Source: Reticulitermes speratus (Eukaryota > Arthropoda > Insecta > Blattodea > Rhinotermitidae). From it: a stretch of 64,000 bases of DNA. Each line of letters opens with the position of its first letter. Position 1 is the stretch's first letter. Position numbers and translations under genes: made by a program. This document shows positions 30,945 to 41,344 of this stretch, piece by piece. The notes below the pieces were generated by a model that was not told the origin of the DNA, searched no databases, and saw only the letters and a program-made list of their open reading frames with translations. Location: the NCBI GenBank assembly GCA_021186555.1, contig JAJKFL010000005.1, positions 48,015,135-48,079,134 on the forward strand. The letters are read 5' to 3'.

Positions 30945-30991
30945 TGTCCCTGAGGATGAACCCGAATTAAGGGTTCGAAACATGTAGGACA
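30945..30991 (+). ncRNA. Hammerhead-like ribozyme motif, best stem I
   Basis: UGUCC, CUGAGGA, U, stem II GAACCC..GGGUUC, GAAAC, AUGU, A, GGACA. The 5' UGUCC pairs perfectly with 3' GGACA as stem I, ACA/UGU forms stem III, and A precedes stem I as the expected GUA cleavage site. All core letters are intact apart from the common extra U. Confidence 0.65.
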
Positions 30992-30999
30992 GTGAAATT

Positions 31000-31525
31000 A
31001 CACAATTAATGTGATTAAATTGTACATTTGTCGGACTATAAATATAGGCATAGTTAATATTACGTATTCAATTACCTAATTGGTTATTTGTTATTCTCCT
31101 GTGGGGAGGTTAGATAGCGTGTCAGTGAAATTGCGGCCCCTAACGTTGTCACTGTCCAACTCCCGCGCGATAAATACATAAATGTGGTGAATTAGTAAAA
31201 TTCTGAGGCACTCCCAGCCATATTTTGTTAATCACAAATCCTAGATGCACTGCCCTGGGTTTGAAGACGGGCCCCCGCGGTGAGATGCCGGCCACTAACC
31301 ACAGTTTATACATTTCGTCGCGCCCTGTTTTGAGACTAACATCGGTGTTGCACTCAGGCGCTCATGAAAACGTATGGCTGAGAACTTATCGGTGGGCCAC
31401 GGCACTGTTTGTGCCTCGTAATGCTGTCGGTATCAATAATGCAGCTATCGGTCGCACGGTGCAGAACCTTCCCGCACTCGGGCTCTACCCTTTACATTTC
31501 AATATAGGACAATGACCGATGATTG
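31000..31525. other. Unassigned sequence
   Basis: A 96-codon plus frame at 31225-31515 shows no recognisable domain. No repeat match was seen. Confidence 0.3.
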
Positions 31526-31529
31526 CCAC

Positions 31530-31700
31530 AACTTAACTCTTTATACTTCAGTTGTGATTATATGTACCACCTGGCTCAGAGTTCAGCACCTCGACGCCTT
31601 TATACACATATTTACGCCAAATCAGAGATAAGGCCTTCTTATCATGCGTTCAGTTTAATAACCGTTCCCACACCGCACAGTACCGACGCCTCATGAATAA
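31530..31700 (+). repeat. Dispersed relative of the 114-bp-satellite element
   Basis: CTTAACTCTTTATACTTCAG, then ATTATATGTACCACCTGG, aligns with 4832-4880. ATAACCGTTCCCACACCGCA further on faintly matches the monomer end. There is no tandem expansion. Confidence 0.5.
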
Positions 31701-31739
31701 AAGTAGGCCTGCCTATATTGACGTGTGAAATGTGAAGCT

Positions 31740-32232
31740 GCCTCAGCGGAAACCATGGATATTACAGTGTTCTGGAATATGACGTCGTGTAGTCTGGTAG
31801 AAATTTGTCGGTAAATTTCTACCAGACATGACGTCACATCCCAGCGATTTTTGTATTCTGTATATTTCTACCAGACATGACGTCACATCCCAGCGATTTT
31901 TTGTATTCTGTATATTTCTACCAGACATGACGTCACATCCCAGCGACTTTCGGATTCTGTATATTTCTACCACACATGACGTCACATCCCAGCGACTTTC
32001 GGATTCTGTATATTTCTACCACACATGACGTCACGTCCCAGCGATTTTCGGATTCGGTACAATTATATCAGGCTGCATGACGTCACATCCCAGCGATTTT
32101 CGGATTCTGTATATTTCTACCACACATGACGTCACATCCCAGCGACTTTCGGATTCGGTACAATTATATCAGGCTGCATGACGTCACATCCCAGCGACTT
32201 TCGGATTCGGTGCTTTTCTACCAGACTACACT
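31740..32232 (+). repeat. 49-52-bp minisatellite with eight TGACGTCA palindromes
   Basis: The unit TTTCTACCAGACATGACGTC plus ACATCCCAGCGATTTTTGTATTCTGTATA repeats eight times. TGACGTCA lies at 31829, 31878, 31928, 31977, 32026, 32078, 32127 and 32179. Two left halves alternate late in the array: TTTCTACCACACATGACG and ATTATATCAGGCTGCATGAC. The unit equals the outer end of the foldback family, whose minus-strand copy at about 31770-31808 faces the array. Confidence 0.92.
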
Positions 32233-32329
32233 TCGTCAAATCCCAGGAGACGGCAATGTTAAAATGTATTTACAGTGGCGGTCTTCTGCGATGTGGGTCT
32301 GTGTACTGTGGAAGATACGTAGGCCTACC

Positions 32330-32475
32330 AATGTTTCGGAGAACCTCGCTGTCTCTGTCTCCAAAGTGAAAGGGTTAATTATTTCTCCCCCGAAGATGAG
32401 GGGCACAGATTCCTTCGAAACGTTGCTATCTATGTACTGAAGTTACACGACGTCATTTCCCAGAAGACTGTAAAG
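32330..32475. mobile_element. Foldback-family copy with hammerhead-like remnants
   Basis: AATGTTTCGGAGAACC at the left and GATTCCTTCGAAACGTTGCT at the right mirror each other. CCCGAAGATGAGG resembles the first core strand, and ACACGACGTCATTTCCCAG is the usual outer end. Confidence 0.65.
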
Positions 32476-32579
32476 TTAATGCTTTATAGATTCGGATATC
32501 CGACTTCAGAGCTACGTGCAGACGGTGACATCTTCTACATTGGTACCTGGGCGACATGACGTCACCCCCCTTCCCCTCT

Positions 32580-32845
32580 TCGTGATAACTGCCTCTTTCT
32601 TCCTGTGTTTAAGGATGTGCTTTCTAGTTGCTATTTGTTACACAAGCATATGCTAGGCACATTTGTTCGTGGTCTTCTTAGAGACTTTCTTCATTTCTCT
32701 TATTGCTGTTTTCGGCCTCATGTTAAACAAAACAGCAAACATTGTCACGTAGCACACAGACTTTATTAAATGTGTCTCTACTTTCGACATATGCTGTTTA
32801 ACGGTATACGCGTAAATGTACGCATAGTTTAATTTACGCCATGGC
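32580..32845. other. Unassigned sequence
   Basis: No recognised feature before the 142-bp satellite. Confidence 0.3.
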
Positions 32846-32849
32846 CTTT

Positions 32850-34230
32850 TCTGTGTCGATTTTCACGAAACTCTCAAACATTCAACAGCATTATGTGCAA
32901 ATTTCTTATACCGAATTTCACGAAACTCGTAATAAGTAGACAAGATCTGAGGACAGTTCTCGTGCCAAGTTTTGCCTAAATCGGACGAAAAAGTAGAAAA
33001 TATGGGAACGATTTTATTTACGCCCTTAATTGAAGTATGGATTTTACTGTACCGAATTTCACAAAACTCGTAATAAGTAGATAAAATTTGAGGACAGTTC
33101 TCGTGCCAAGTTTTGCCTAAATCGGACGAAAAAAGTAGAAAATATGGGAACGATTTTATTTACGCCCTTAATTGAAGTATGGATTTTACTGTACCGAATT
33201 TCACAAAACTCGTAATAAGTAGATAAAATTTGAGGACAGTTCTCGTGCCAAGTTTTGCCTAAATCGGACGAAAAAAGTAGAAAATATGGGAACGATTTTA
33301 TTTACGCCCTTAATTGAAGTATGGATTTTACTGTACCGAATTTCACAAAACTCGTAATAAGTAGATAAAATTTGAGGACAGTTCTCGTGCCAAGTTTTGC
33401 CTAAATCGGACGAAAAAAGTAGAAAATATGGGAACGATTTATTTACGCCCTTAATTGAAGTATGGATTTTACTGTACCGAATTTCACAAAACTCGTAATA
33501 AGTAGATAAAATTTGAGGACAGTTCTCGTGCCAAGTTTTGCCTAAATCGGACGAAAAAAGTAGAAAATATGGGAACGATTTTATTTACGCCCTTAATTGA
33601 AGTATGGATTTTACTGTACCGAATTTCACAAAACTCGTAATAAGTAGATAAAATTTGAGGACAGTTCTCGTGCCAAGTTTTGCCTAAATCGGACGAAAAA
33701 AGTAGAAAATATGGGAACGATTCTATTTACGCCCTTAATTGAAGTATGGATTTTACTGTACCGAATTTCACAAAACTCGTAATAAGTAGATAAAATTTGA
33801 GGACAGTTCTCGTGCCAAGTTTTGCCCAAATCAGACGAAAACTGTAGAAAATATGGGAACGATTTTATTTATGCCCTCAATTAAAGTATGGCTTTTACTG
33901 TACCGATTTTCACGAAACTCAAAATTGCTAAAACGTGTTATGCGGAAACCTTCGATACCAAATTTTATCCAAAGAAGTCAAGAAATGTGGAAACTACGGG
34001 TAGAAATTCATAACCCCTGAGAAAGGTATGAGTGTCACAGCGCCGATTTTCACGAAACTCACGCGTGTTCGGCAACTTTATGTAAGGACTTCTTATACCG
34101 AATTTCAGAAAAAAAAACCCAATAAACGGTTTAGTCGCTGATACTAGGCCACAGATGGACAGCAGACGGACGTACGGGGTCTATACACAAGACGTTCTAT
34201 TTTTACTTCGTAAAGAACGCCTAATAAAAA
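32850..34230 (+). repeat. 142-bp satellite, about seven copies, with decayed flank monomers
   Basis: TGAAGTATGG-type starts lie at 33031, 33173, 33315, 33456, 33598, 33740 and 33882, spaced 142, 142, 141, 142, 142 and 142. The unit includes ACCGAATTTCACAAAACTCG, GTTCTCGTGCCAAGTTTTGC and AAATATGGGAACGATTTTAT. Flanks keep single CGATTTTCACGAAACTC blocks near 32865, 33905 and 34045. The right flank ends in a GACGGACG word like the family F tail. Confidence 0.93.
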
Positions 34231-34299
34231 CTACTTCCGTGGATGAAATAAACACTTCTTGTCTCTGCCGGTCGCCAAACCAGTAACCAATCACAGCAC

Positions 34300-34395
34300 T
34301 ACTTAACTCCCATACTCTGAAGATGGAGACAACAGGTTCTTCCGAAACAATAGCAAATGTTTACCAGACTACACGGCGTCACTATATTGTCTCGT
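34300..34395 (+). mobile_element. Foldback-family arm
   Basis: CTCTGAAGATGGAGACAACA, GTTCTTCCGAAACAATAGC and ACCAGACTACACGGCGTCAC follow the family order. Confidence 0.6.
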
Positions 34396-34930
34396 ATGCC
34401 AGGCTGACAAGAGGACGGCACGTTGAGCTCATACCTGTATAGCCTATACATACGTACATACATAACCTTAAAATGACATGCTTTGATAAGATATGGAACT
34501 ACAGACTTCACTAGTGTGCCGTCACGTGGAAAAGGTTTAGAAACAGCTGAACAGCGCCTACAGCCTCCTATCTTAATGGTTTAGGGTTGCTGATGCTTCA
34601 TCATAAGGGGTTACATACAGTTAAACTGTTTTCCCACCCGAACGGAACCGGTTTCGTAACAACAAATCTCTTGTTCACGTAAATAAACAGTAGATGGCAC
34701 TGTGGAAGTCTCATATCAAGCAGATGCCTCTGCACGGATTGAAACTTGACCCTAGAGGTCAGTACCTCCCATGCCGATACTAAAACTTAGGATTCATATC
34801 TCTTTGGGCTCAATCAGCTGTGAAAACTTTGTACATCGTTCTATAGAAGTAGAAGTCATCCTTCTGTCATATACAGCGGGAACATGAAACCGAGATTTAT
34901 GAAAGACAGGCATATGTGATTTGGATGAAG
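34396..34930. other. Unassigned sequence
   Basis: No family or gene recognised. Confidence 0.3.
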
Positions 34931-34939
34931 ATTACGGTG

Positions 34940-35095
34940 TGTGTTCTTGGATGTGGCTCGGTGTAGTTTGGTAGATATGTACGAACATATTGCGGAACGT
35001 GATGCTTATAACTTAAGTCGTGACGATACAGGCAGCAGGTTTCTCCCGAAACGTCGGAATGTGTTTTTTTTAAGCAACTACACGGTGCCATGTAC
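34940..35095. mobile_element. Foldback-family copy
   Basis: GGCTCGGTGTAGTTTGGTAG at the left answers AGCAACTACACGGTGCCATG at the right. GGCAGCAGGTTTCTCCCGAA and ACGTCGG lie between. Confidence 0.65.
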
Positions 35096-35154
35096 CATAA
35101 GATCGTAATTATACACTGCCATGCAAATTTTCAATCCCACGCATTCTTTTATCG

Positions 35155-35340
35155 TATAGGTGTGTGAAGTGGTGAGGGTCTGGACTTGTACACGCGAGGT
35201 ACCCGCTTCGAATTCAAACCGAACACTGGCCATTTCTGACCGACGTTTATCCCCAGTCCTTCCAGGCAAATGCTGCTGTAGCACCTTGACAATGCCACAA
35301 GCCCTTCTTCCAAATCTTTCCTCATTCGTCGTTCACCAAT
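35155..35340 (+). mobile_element. tRNA-like SINE, unclassified
   Basis: A head with AAGTGGTGAGGGTCTGGACT and the B-box-like CTTCGAATTCAAACC is followed by CGACGTTTATCCCCAGTCC. The body is unlike SINE-A to E. Confidence 0.4.
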
Positions 35341-35394
35341 CAGCCTACCGTTTCATGTATAGCCTCAGATACTGACAGTGAAGTCAAAACGCAC

Positions 35395-36180
35395 AGAAGC
35401 CTTCGCTCTTCTGGGATGTTACAGGGTGTAGGTTTGTCGTTTCGGGACAGCATATCGGTCCCATTTTCAATGGTCAAGTAACTTGGCGTAACTTGGGGGG
35501 GGGGGGGGAGGGAAGAATGCAAATTTCCGTTTCTTTAATAAGGTTTGTTTAAGAGCTCGCGAGTTATTAGCCCACGAACCCCGAGTGCCTTGGTGGGGCT
35601 GCCACCTTGAGGCCCAGGCACTGGCCTTTACACTGACGTTCGTGTTTATAAGGAAGGAAGAGCATTTCCTCTCTTCTTTAATAGTGTATACTTCGGATAT
35701 CCCGCCGGTATTCGGTCGTTGACTGTTTCTGGTAACAGGGAGCACCACGAGAAGGTTGAGTTTGACATTTGGCTGCGAGAGGCTGTGTTTTGCGCAATCA
35801 TCAGCCCTTGTCCCCTGCAAATGCCCCTGCAATATTTTTTCTACCTAAGAATAGTTCTATCGAGGTGAAGATGGGCAAATAAAAACAGACATATTTTTCT
35901 AAACAATTATTTGTGTGGTGTAAAGACAGAGAAAAATTATCAGCCTCCGTTCAAACGAATCTTCCCCATTTTTCTAACTTGACTCCTTCGTAAATTAAAG
36001 TTCCTAATGCTCATGGTCGATTGTGCCCACCTCTCCCCCCCCCCCACTGTTATTAACCAAGTTACGCCTATGGTCAAGTAGTCCAAACTGCTTGATAGGC
36101 TGTCCCGAAACGTCGGTAAGCAGCTACCAACCTACACCGCGTAAAACCCTGGAAGAGCGAAGGCCTCAACTACACCGCTG
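35395..36180. mobile_element. Large foldback element, about 785 bp
   Basis: Outer arms: GAAGCCTTCGCTCTTCTGGG at the left answers CCTGGAAGAGCGAAGGCCTC at the right. GTTTCGGGACAGCATATCGG answers TAGGCTGTCCCGAAACGTCG. A second inverted layer inside pairs GTAACTTGG plus a G run (35483-35512) with a C run plus CCAAGTTACG (36039-36068). The unique core at about 35515-36035 carries no recognised gene. It shares arms with the shorter element at 8283-8490. Confidence 0.8.
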
Positions 36181-36244
36181 CGGAAGCCTGAAATCTCACG
36201 AAATGCATAGACATAGCCTTTATAAGTGGGAGGATGATATCAAT

Positions 36245-36326
36245 TTTTAAAGCCTAGCAGTCACTTTATGTACCCTCCAGATTTCACACTCTAAAATTCT
36301 AAGTTCTGTCAACAGAAAAAAAATTT
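36245..36326 (+). repeat. 5' flank unit of the 114-bp-satellite element
   Basis: CAGTCACTTTATGTACCCTC, then CAGATTTCACACTCTAAAAT, aligns with 4852-4900 and precedes a second array. Confidence 0.65.
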
Positions 36327-36888
36327 ATGTGTTTTGTTTGTATCTCAGAACAAACAGCGATTATTTCACTATACAGCATTAACTGATGGTTTTTATAACC
36401 GAGATGGAGAGTGTTTACTGCGCGGTACGAACTGTATTTATGTGTTTTGTGTGGATCTCAGAACAAAAGCGATTATTTCACTGTACAGCATTAACTGACT
36501 GGTTTGTATAACTGAGACGGAGTGTGTTTACTGCGCGGTACGGACTGTATTTATGTGTTTTGTGTGGATCTCAGAACAAACAGCGATTATTTCACTGTAC
36601 AGCATTAACTGACTGGTTTGTATAACTGAGACGGAGTGTGTTTACTGCGCGGTACGGACTGTATTTATGTGTTTTGTGTGGATCTCAGAACAAACAGCGA
36701 TTATTTCACTGTACAACATTAACTGACTGGTTTGTATAACTGAGACGGAGTGTGTTTACTGCGCGGTACGGACTGTATTTATGTGTTTTGTGTGGATCTC
36801 AGAACAAACAGCGATTATTTCACTATACAGCATTAACTGATGGTTTTATAACCGAGATGGAGAGTGTTTACTGCGCGGTACGAACTGG
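36327..36888 (+). repeat. 114-bp satellite array, about five monomers
   Basis: Same monomer as 4907-6613. The first and last copies share private variants (ACTATACAGC, AACTGATGGTTTT, CCGAGATGGAGAGTG) that the three inner copies lack. The inner copies resemble the other array. Confidence 0.93.
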
Positions 36889-36929
36889 TTCTTTAAATAA
36901 AACATTACGTTTCGTCCTTAACGGGTTAA

Positions 36930-38050
36930 ATTAATCTTAAATAAGTAATATTGGAAGGTGTGGGCGTCGATTTGACTCTCGATATGGTTCAATTGCCTAC
37001 TCTTGTGATCAAGGTAATGAACATTTAGGTTCCAATAAAAGGAGGTAATTTCTAGACAAGCTAAGAGGCTGTAAGCTACCCAAGCACTCTGTTGTTTGTA
37101 GTTAGTCAAACATGTTTCCTATAAATATGTCCACCTTTTTTTTACCTCGGTGAATAAAGCCTTGAATTATGTAATTACGAATTAAAATTGCTCTCCTAAC
37201 AATCTGTTACCTTCCTTAACCGGTGAAGTGACAAGAGACTCAATGCAAAGCTGGCTGACCAGCCACACCACAATATCAAACCTATACACAGTTGGTGATG
37301 CCAATCTGAATTAGTCAAAATTAAGTACCTTCTGAAAATGAAGCGCACTTAACAGCCAACGGGCAGTCACTGACTCCCAGGGACTCCCCGTTGACTGTTA
37401 AGTGCGCTATTGTACTGTTAACAAATGCGCCACAGGATAATGTCGGTGAAAGTGATTTACCTTCTCTGTGTGACAAACGGAAGAATAGTTTTACGTCGCT
37501 TTTACGTTGAACTATTAAACTTAACAGGTCAGAAACTGAATTCAACCCTTTTTCTTATGTCACCGCCAGAAGCAAGAGAAGAATCCACCCCGTGACTCAA
37601 CAACTGCCCTTGTCATCCATCAAGGAAGAAGACGACCCCCTTGTCCCTGCAACACCTGAATTCTCACCACAAGCAAATTTGCCGTCTCATCTCCGGGCTA
37701 ACACAATGGCAGTATCGAAGCATAGTCTACTCTGGTACTATCGAGCCACAATAAGAAATCGATTGTTGTCGATTGCTGAAGGCGGAAACGGGTTCCAGCA
37801 TCGTTGCTTTAACCTTTCACACTATGTTTTGTTCACGATGTTGATGGAGTGAATTCCATTTCCCAACCAGTGTGTGTGCACAGACTGAATTCATCCATGT
37901 CTCTATATCGAGAGATGTTGCCAGAACTCCCAGCCATGTTCTAAGACGCCTTCATGATATCGACAATCCCACGATTTTTGGCCATCAGTAAGGAAAATTA
38001 ATTTCCAAATAAAAAAATGCGCCAACTTGGTTTCTTTGTAGGCTATGCAC
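36930..38050. other. Unassigned sequence with one long hairpin
   Basis: Mostly unique-looking. An open frame on the plus strand at about 37560-37852 begins without ATG and shows no domain, so I do not call it a gene. The hairpin at 37341-37409 is listed separately. Confidence 0.3.
37341..37409. repeat. Inverted repeat, 21-bp arms
   Basis: GCGCACTTAACAGCCAACGG at the left pairs with CCGTTGACTGTTAAGTGCGC at the right with one mismatch. The spacer of about 25 bp contains GACTCCCAGGGACTC, itself partly palindromic. Confidence 0.8.
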
Positions 38051-38057
38051 AGACGAT

Positions 38058-38215
38058 GACGGAACAGGGATAGCTTAGTGAGTAGTATCGAGGCTACGAG
38101 CTAGACGACCGAGAAGTCATGGTTCGACTCCCGACAGGGGCACACATTTATCTTCTTATTAGCGTCAACACCGGACCTGGTTCCACCACACACATGCCAG
38201 AATCTTCAGAGCTTT
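38058..38215 (+). mobile_element. Old SINE-B-related head fragment
   Basis: GGGATAGCTTAGTGAGTAGT and the B-box-like GGTTCGACTCCC with CAGGGGCAC mark a diverged SINE-B head. Confidence 0.6.
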
Positions 38216-38528
38216 AACTAATTGTTCGGTGCACAGGATGTCAAAGACCCTTAGACCACAATACAAATATTGTATCTTACAGCCACATTAGTACAGCGCC
38301 ACTTCTGACGTCATTCATCTCGTTCCACTCCACCAAGTTATGGTTCAGGTAATTCATTGTTTCCACTGAACATTACAGTATGTTATGTCGAAACATATTC
38401 CGGTACAAATCTCCCACGTTTCAGAGAAATGTGCTACGTCCATCTTCACGATACGATCCCAAAAGTATCTCGTAGGAAAAGAGATAAATTTCTACCCGAT
38501 TTTTCGGCAGTACACCTCAAATCTAAAG

Positions 38529-38672
38529 TGGGTACCGAGTCATTCCCCGGGGTAAAGCGGCAGGGGTTTGACAACCATCCAACCTCATCTAGCGCCGAGG
38601 TTAAAGAAAGAAGAGAGCTATACCTCTCCTCCTCTGTGCCTTCATGACATGTTATAGGGTGAAATTTGCCGT
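38529..38672 (+). mobile_element. SINE-B 3' half
   Basis: GGTACCGAGTCATTCCCCGG, TCTAGCGCCGAGGTTAAAG and CTATACCTCTCCTCC run to TATAGGGTGAAATTTGCC. The head is missing. Confidence 0.8.
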
Positions 38673-38779
38673 TTTCCACCTAAAAACAGAGTAGAATTAA
38701 GGTTCCATTTTCTATTGTTGCACTCGCACTCCATTCGCCTTGTAGTGCCGAGGTTAAGAATGCGTGGAGATATACAGCA

Positions 38780-39305
38780 TTTAGTCTGTCACTATTTATT
38801 TCTAAAATTCTGTCAATTTATAATTTTCTTGGAACTGTAATGTATACCGTAAAACTTATATAAATTATAAAAACCTGCCTGGTTACGAAAGATATGTTCA
38901 TATGAATATAGATAATGCGATCATACTGCATACACGTGTGTAAGGTTACATAAACACGTGCATAATACGGGAGATATGGAAATATTCATCATTCCGCACA
39001 GTAGGAAAAGTTCAGAAATAATCGTCATTGAACAGTAACAAGATACAGACGTCTTGTGCGATAACTAAGCACACTAGTTCACAAGGACTTGCTAAATTCT
39101 GAAAGCTGCTAATGGTAATTATTCAATGACGTAGTGTAGTTGGCATCCCAGGCTGCAACAGTCACTATCGTGACAGCTTTCGTCATTTTCATTGGTACAA
39201 CAGGCAAAAATGTTTGTATAATAGCTCATGACCACTGCTTCTCAAATACAGCATTCACATTTAGCCTATTACACCGTTCGAACTGCGACGTGTGTAATCA
39301 GACAA
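38780..39305. other. Unassigned A/T-rich sequence
   Basis: No family or gene recognised. Confidence 0.3.
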
Positions 39306-39309
39306 AATG

Positions 39310-39850
39310 AGACAGGCGATGTACGTATAAACGTAACATTGAGGCGTGTTCTTGTGACCATTGTTGTCGTGGAAAAGAAATAAGTATTACATATTCTGAG
39401 TGTGTGTGTATGTAGCCTTAGTTATACAACATTCAAAGCGCATGCGCCGAATTATATTGTCGTCTGTGGCCTGTCTGGCTATACAACATTTTTCCACATT
39501 ATCTCACAAACGGCGCGATTTTCGGAAAAAAAGTTACTGAACATAAAATGTGCACTTTGATTTTCTCTGCAACTTTTTTCTGAAACATTTCTCATTCTAA
39601 GAAGAATTGAGCGAGATGTAATCATAAATGTACACAGGTCTTCATGTAAAGTACCCGTTACTCTTGTCAGGTTTTAATTAAACTTGAATTTTCTCGACAG
39701 AGTTTCGAGAAATACCCAAATATCACATTTCATGAAAATCTGTCCAGTGGCAGTCGAGTTGTTCCATGCGAACGGACGGACAGACGGACAGATAGGCATG
39801 ACGAAGGTAATAGTCGCTTTTTGAAATTTTGCGAACGCGCCTAAAAATAA
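39310..39850 (+). mobile_element. Family F repeat, long copy
   Basis: Collinear with 30270-30800, including CATTCAAAGCGCATGCGCCG, TTTTCGGAAAAAAAGTTACT and the GACGGACAGACGGACAGATA tail. No coding region seen. Confidence 0.85.
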
Positions 39851-39851
39851 G

Positions 39852-40080
39852 AAAGGGACGCTTTATACAAACACACAAATTATTTATTTAAACATTCCAA
39901 CATATTTCGGCCTATCGGCCACCTTATGGGATAACATGGCGTACAAGAAGACGGTACTCAAGACCATTACATGCCTTGCTAACAACAAATCAAATTTATT
40001 CAACGGTATCCCTGAGGCTAGCCAATAGGCCGAAACACATTGGAATGTTTAAAGAAATAATTTATGTATTTGTATAAAGT
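39852..40080. mobile_element. Foldback element with decayed hammerhead-like blocks
   Basis: ACTTTATACAAA-type outer ends mirror, and AAACATTCCAACATATTTCG answers CGAAACACATTGGAATGTTT. CCCTGAGGCTAGCC and GGCCGAAAC in the right arm recall the two core strands. Confidence 0.8.
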
Positions 40081-40086
40081 TTACTG

Positions 40087-40435
40087 TCGCCCTCGGTGGA
40101 CTAGTGGTTAGCGTGCTCGCCACTGGACCCAAGGTTCGCGGGTTCGATCCCAACCGAGGGCGATGGATTTTTAAGGGTGATAAAAATCCGGAGCACCACT
40201 TCCTTCGGAGGGGAAGTAAAACCTTCGGGCATGAATAGAACTAGTCCGTAAGCAAAATTCAAGCGGCAGTTTCTCACCCAAGTCTCATCAGGATCGAGCA
40301 AAAACGTGTGCGGTCAGTGAGCCGGTCACTCACTACAGAATGCACACTTACCGACCAGGCAACCTTCGGGATGAAATCCCAAAAGAAGGAGGCTTTTGCC
40401 CACCCCGGGCTGTATAACGCCATGGAAGAAGATAA
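40087..40435 (+). mobile_element. SINE-C copy
   Basis: A tRNA-like head (A-box TAGTGGTTAGCGTGCTCGCC, B-box GGTTCGATCCC) is closed by CCCTCGG/CCGAGGG. The body has TTTTTAAGGGTGATAAAAAT, CCACTTCCTTCGGAGGGGAA and a reduced middle. The 3' end is GGCTGTATAACGCCATGG. The CATGTCGTAGATTTACGGCATG hairpin segment is deleted here. Confidence 0.88.
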
Positions 40436-40439
40436 AGTC

Positions 40440-41340
40440 TACTATTTTGGTTGTATTCTCTGATTAAATTGGAGAAGACGGTAATAATGTATTGTCATAT
40501 TTTACGACCATTAATTATAATGGAGTATGATTAAGGTTTCATCGAAACATGTTGCCAAGTAATATAAGGTAATTAAGAACATTACAAAACAGTTGTGCCG
40601 ACTGTATGACGTCTTTGTATTGTGACGTCTGTAGTTGATATGGTGTCACTGAGCAACACAAGATTAAAATAATCGAGCCAGACAGCATTACCGCAAAGCT
40701 ACGTTCGTTTTATTCCCTCTCCCAAGTATTTTATGTCCATAAAGGATTGTTAATAAAGCAGGCAACGTTTCCAGGCGAGGGGAAAAAAACTTTCCTCTCG
40801 GAGAACGTATGTGCCCGCCCATGGGAAAACGCACCTGATGTGCGACACCTCCCCAGGGGAACACATTCACATCTGATTGCCCACACACAACACAAGTGGG
40901 TTTGCTAGAGTTTTATCCAGAAAAGAAAGAAATACGGCAGATAAAAGACAGCCCGATCAATGCTTACAGAAGGGGTAACATCCGGGCTTCAAGATGAGTC
41001 AGTGATTTGAATTGTTCCTGGGTTAAATTGATGGAACATATATACGCCTGTCAGATGTTTGTTCTCGTATAACTGTACCATACCAATGCTCTTCCTTCAG
41101 AGAACGGTAGTTTTAAAAGTGTATATATCTGTTGCTATGTAACGCCAGGTGAGTGAGTTAGCTTTACTGAGCTTCATGCATGGTAAAAGTGCTGTCATAA
41201 TTGTAACTGCAGGATGGATTTTCTTACTTCCTTCATTTCTTTGTTTCTTCTTCATACTCGTATTTTTCACATGTTAATTTTTCCTCTTCTTTCTTTCTTA
41301 GTCTGACCGCTTCTACCTAATCACTGTAGGTGTAGAAGGT
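40440..41340. other. Unassigned sequence
   Basis: No family or gene recognised. A TTTCTT-rich stretch lies near 41220-41305. Confidence 0.3.
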
Positions 41341-41344
41341 TATT

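Noticed and set aside
31829-32186. Calling the TGACGTCA array a promoter or enhancer
   Set aside because: The motif is real but there is no adjacent gene or core promoter; function is left as a hypothesis in the findings.
37560-37852. Possible exon with an open frame (SIKEEDDPLVP...)
   Set aside because: No ATG start, no recognisable domain and no convincing splice-site context; a transcript or homology search would be needed.
38395-38425. Additional hammerhead-like site at GTCGAAACATATTCC
   Set aside because: Only the GAAAC strand is present; no CUGANGA partner or stem II could be found.
40100-40165. tRNA genes at SINE-A to SINE-E heads
   Set aside because: Heads retain A and B boxes but continue into family-specific bodies, recur many times with identical bodies, and lack a T-run terminator at the tRNA end.
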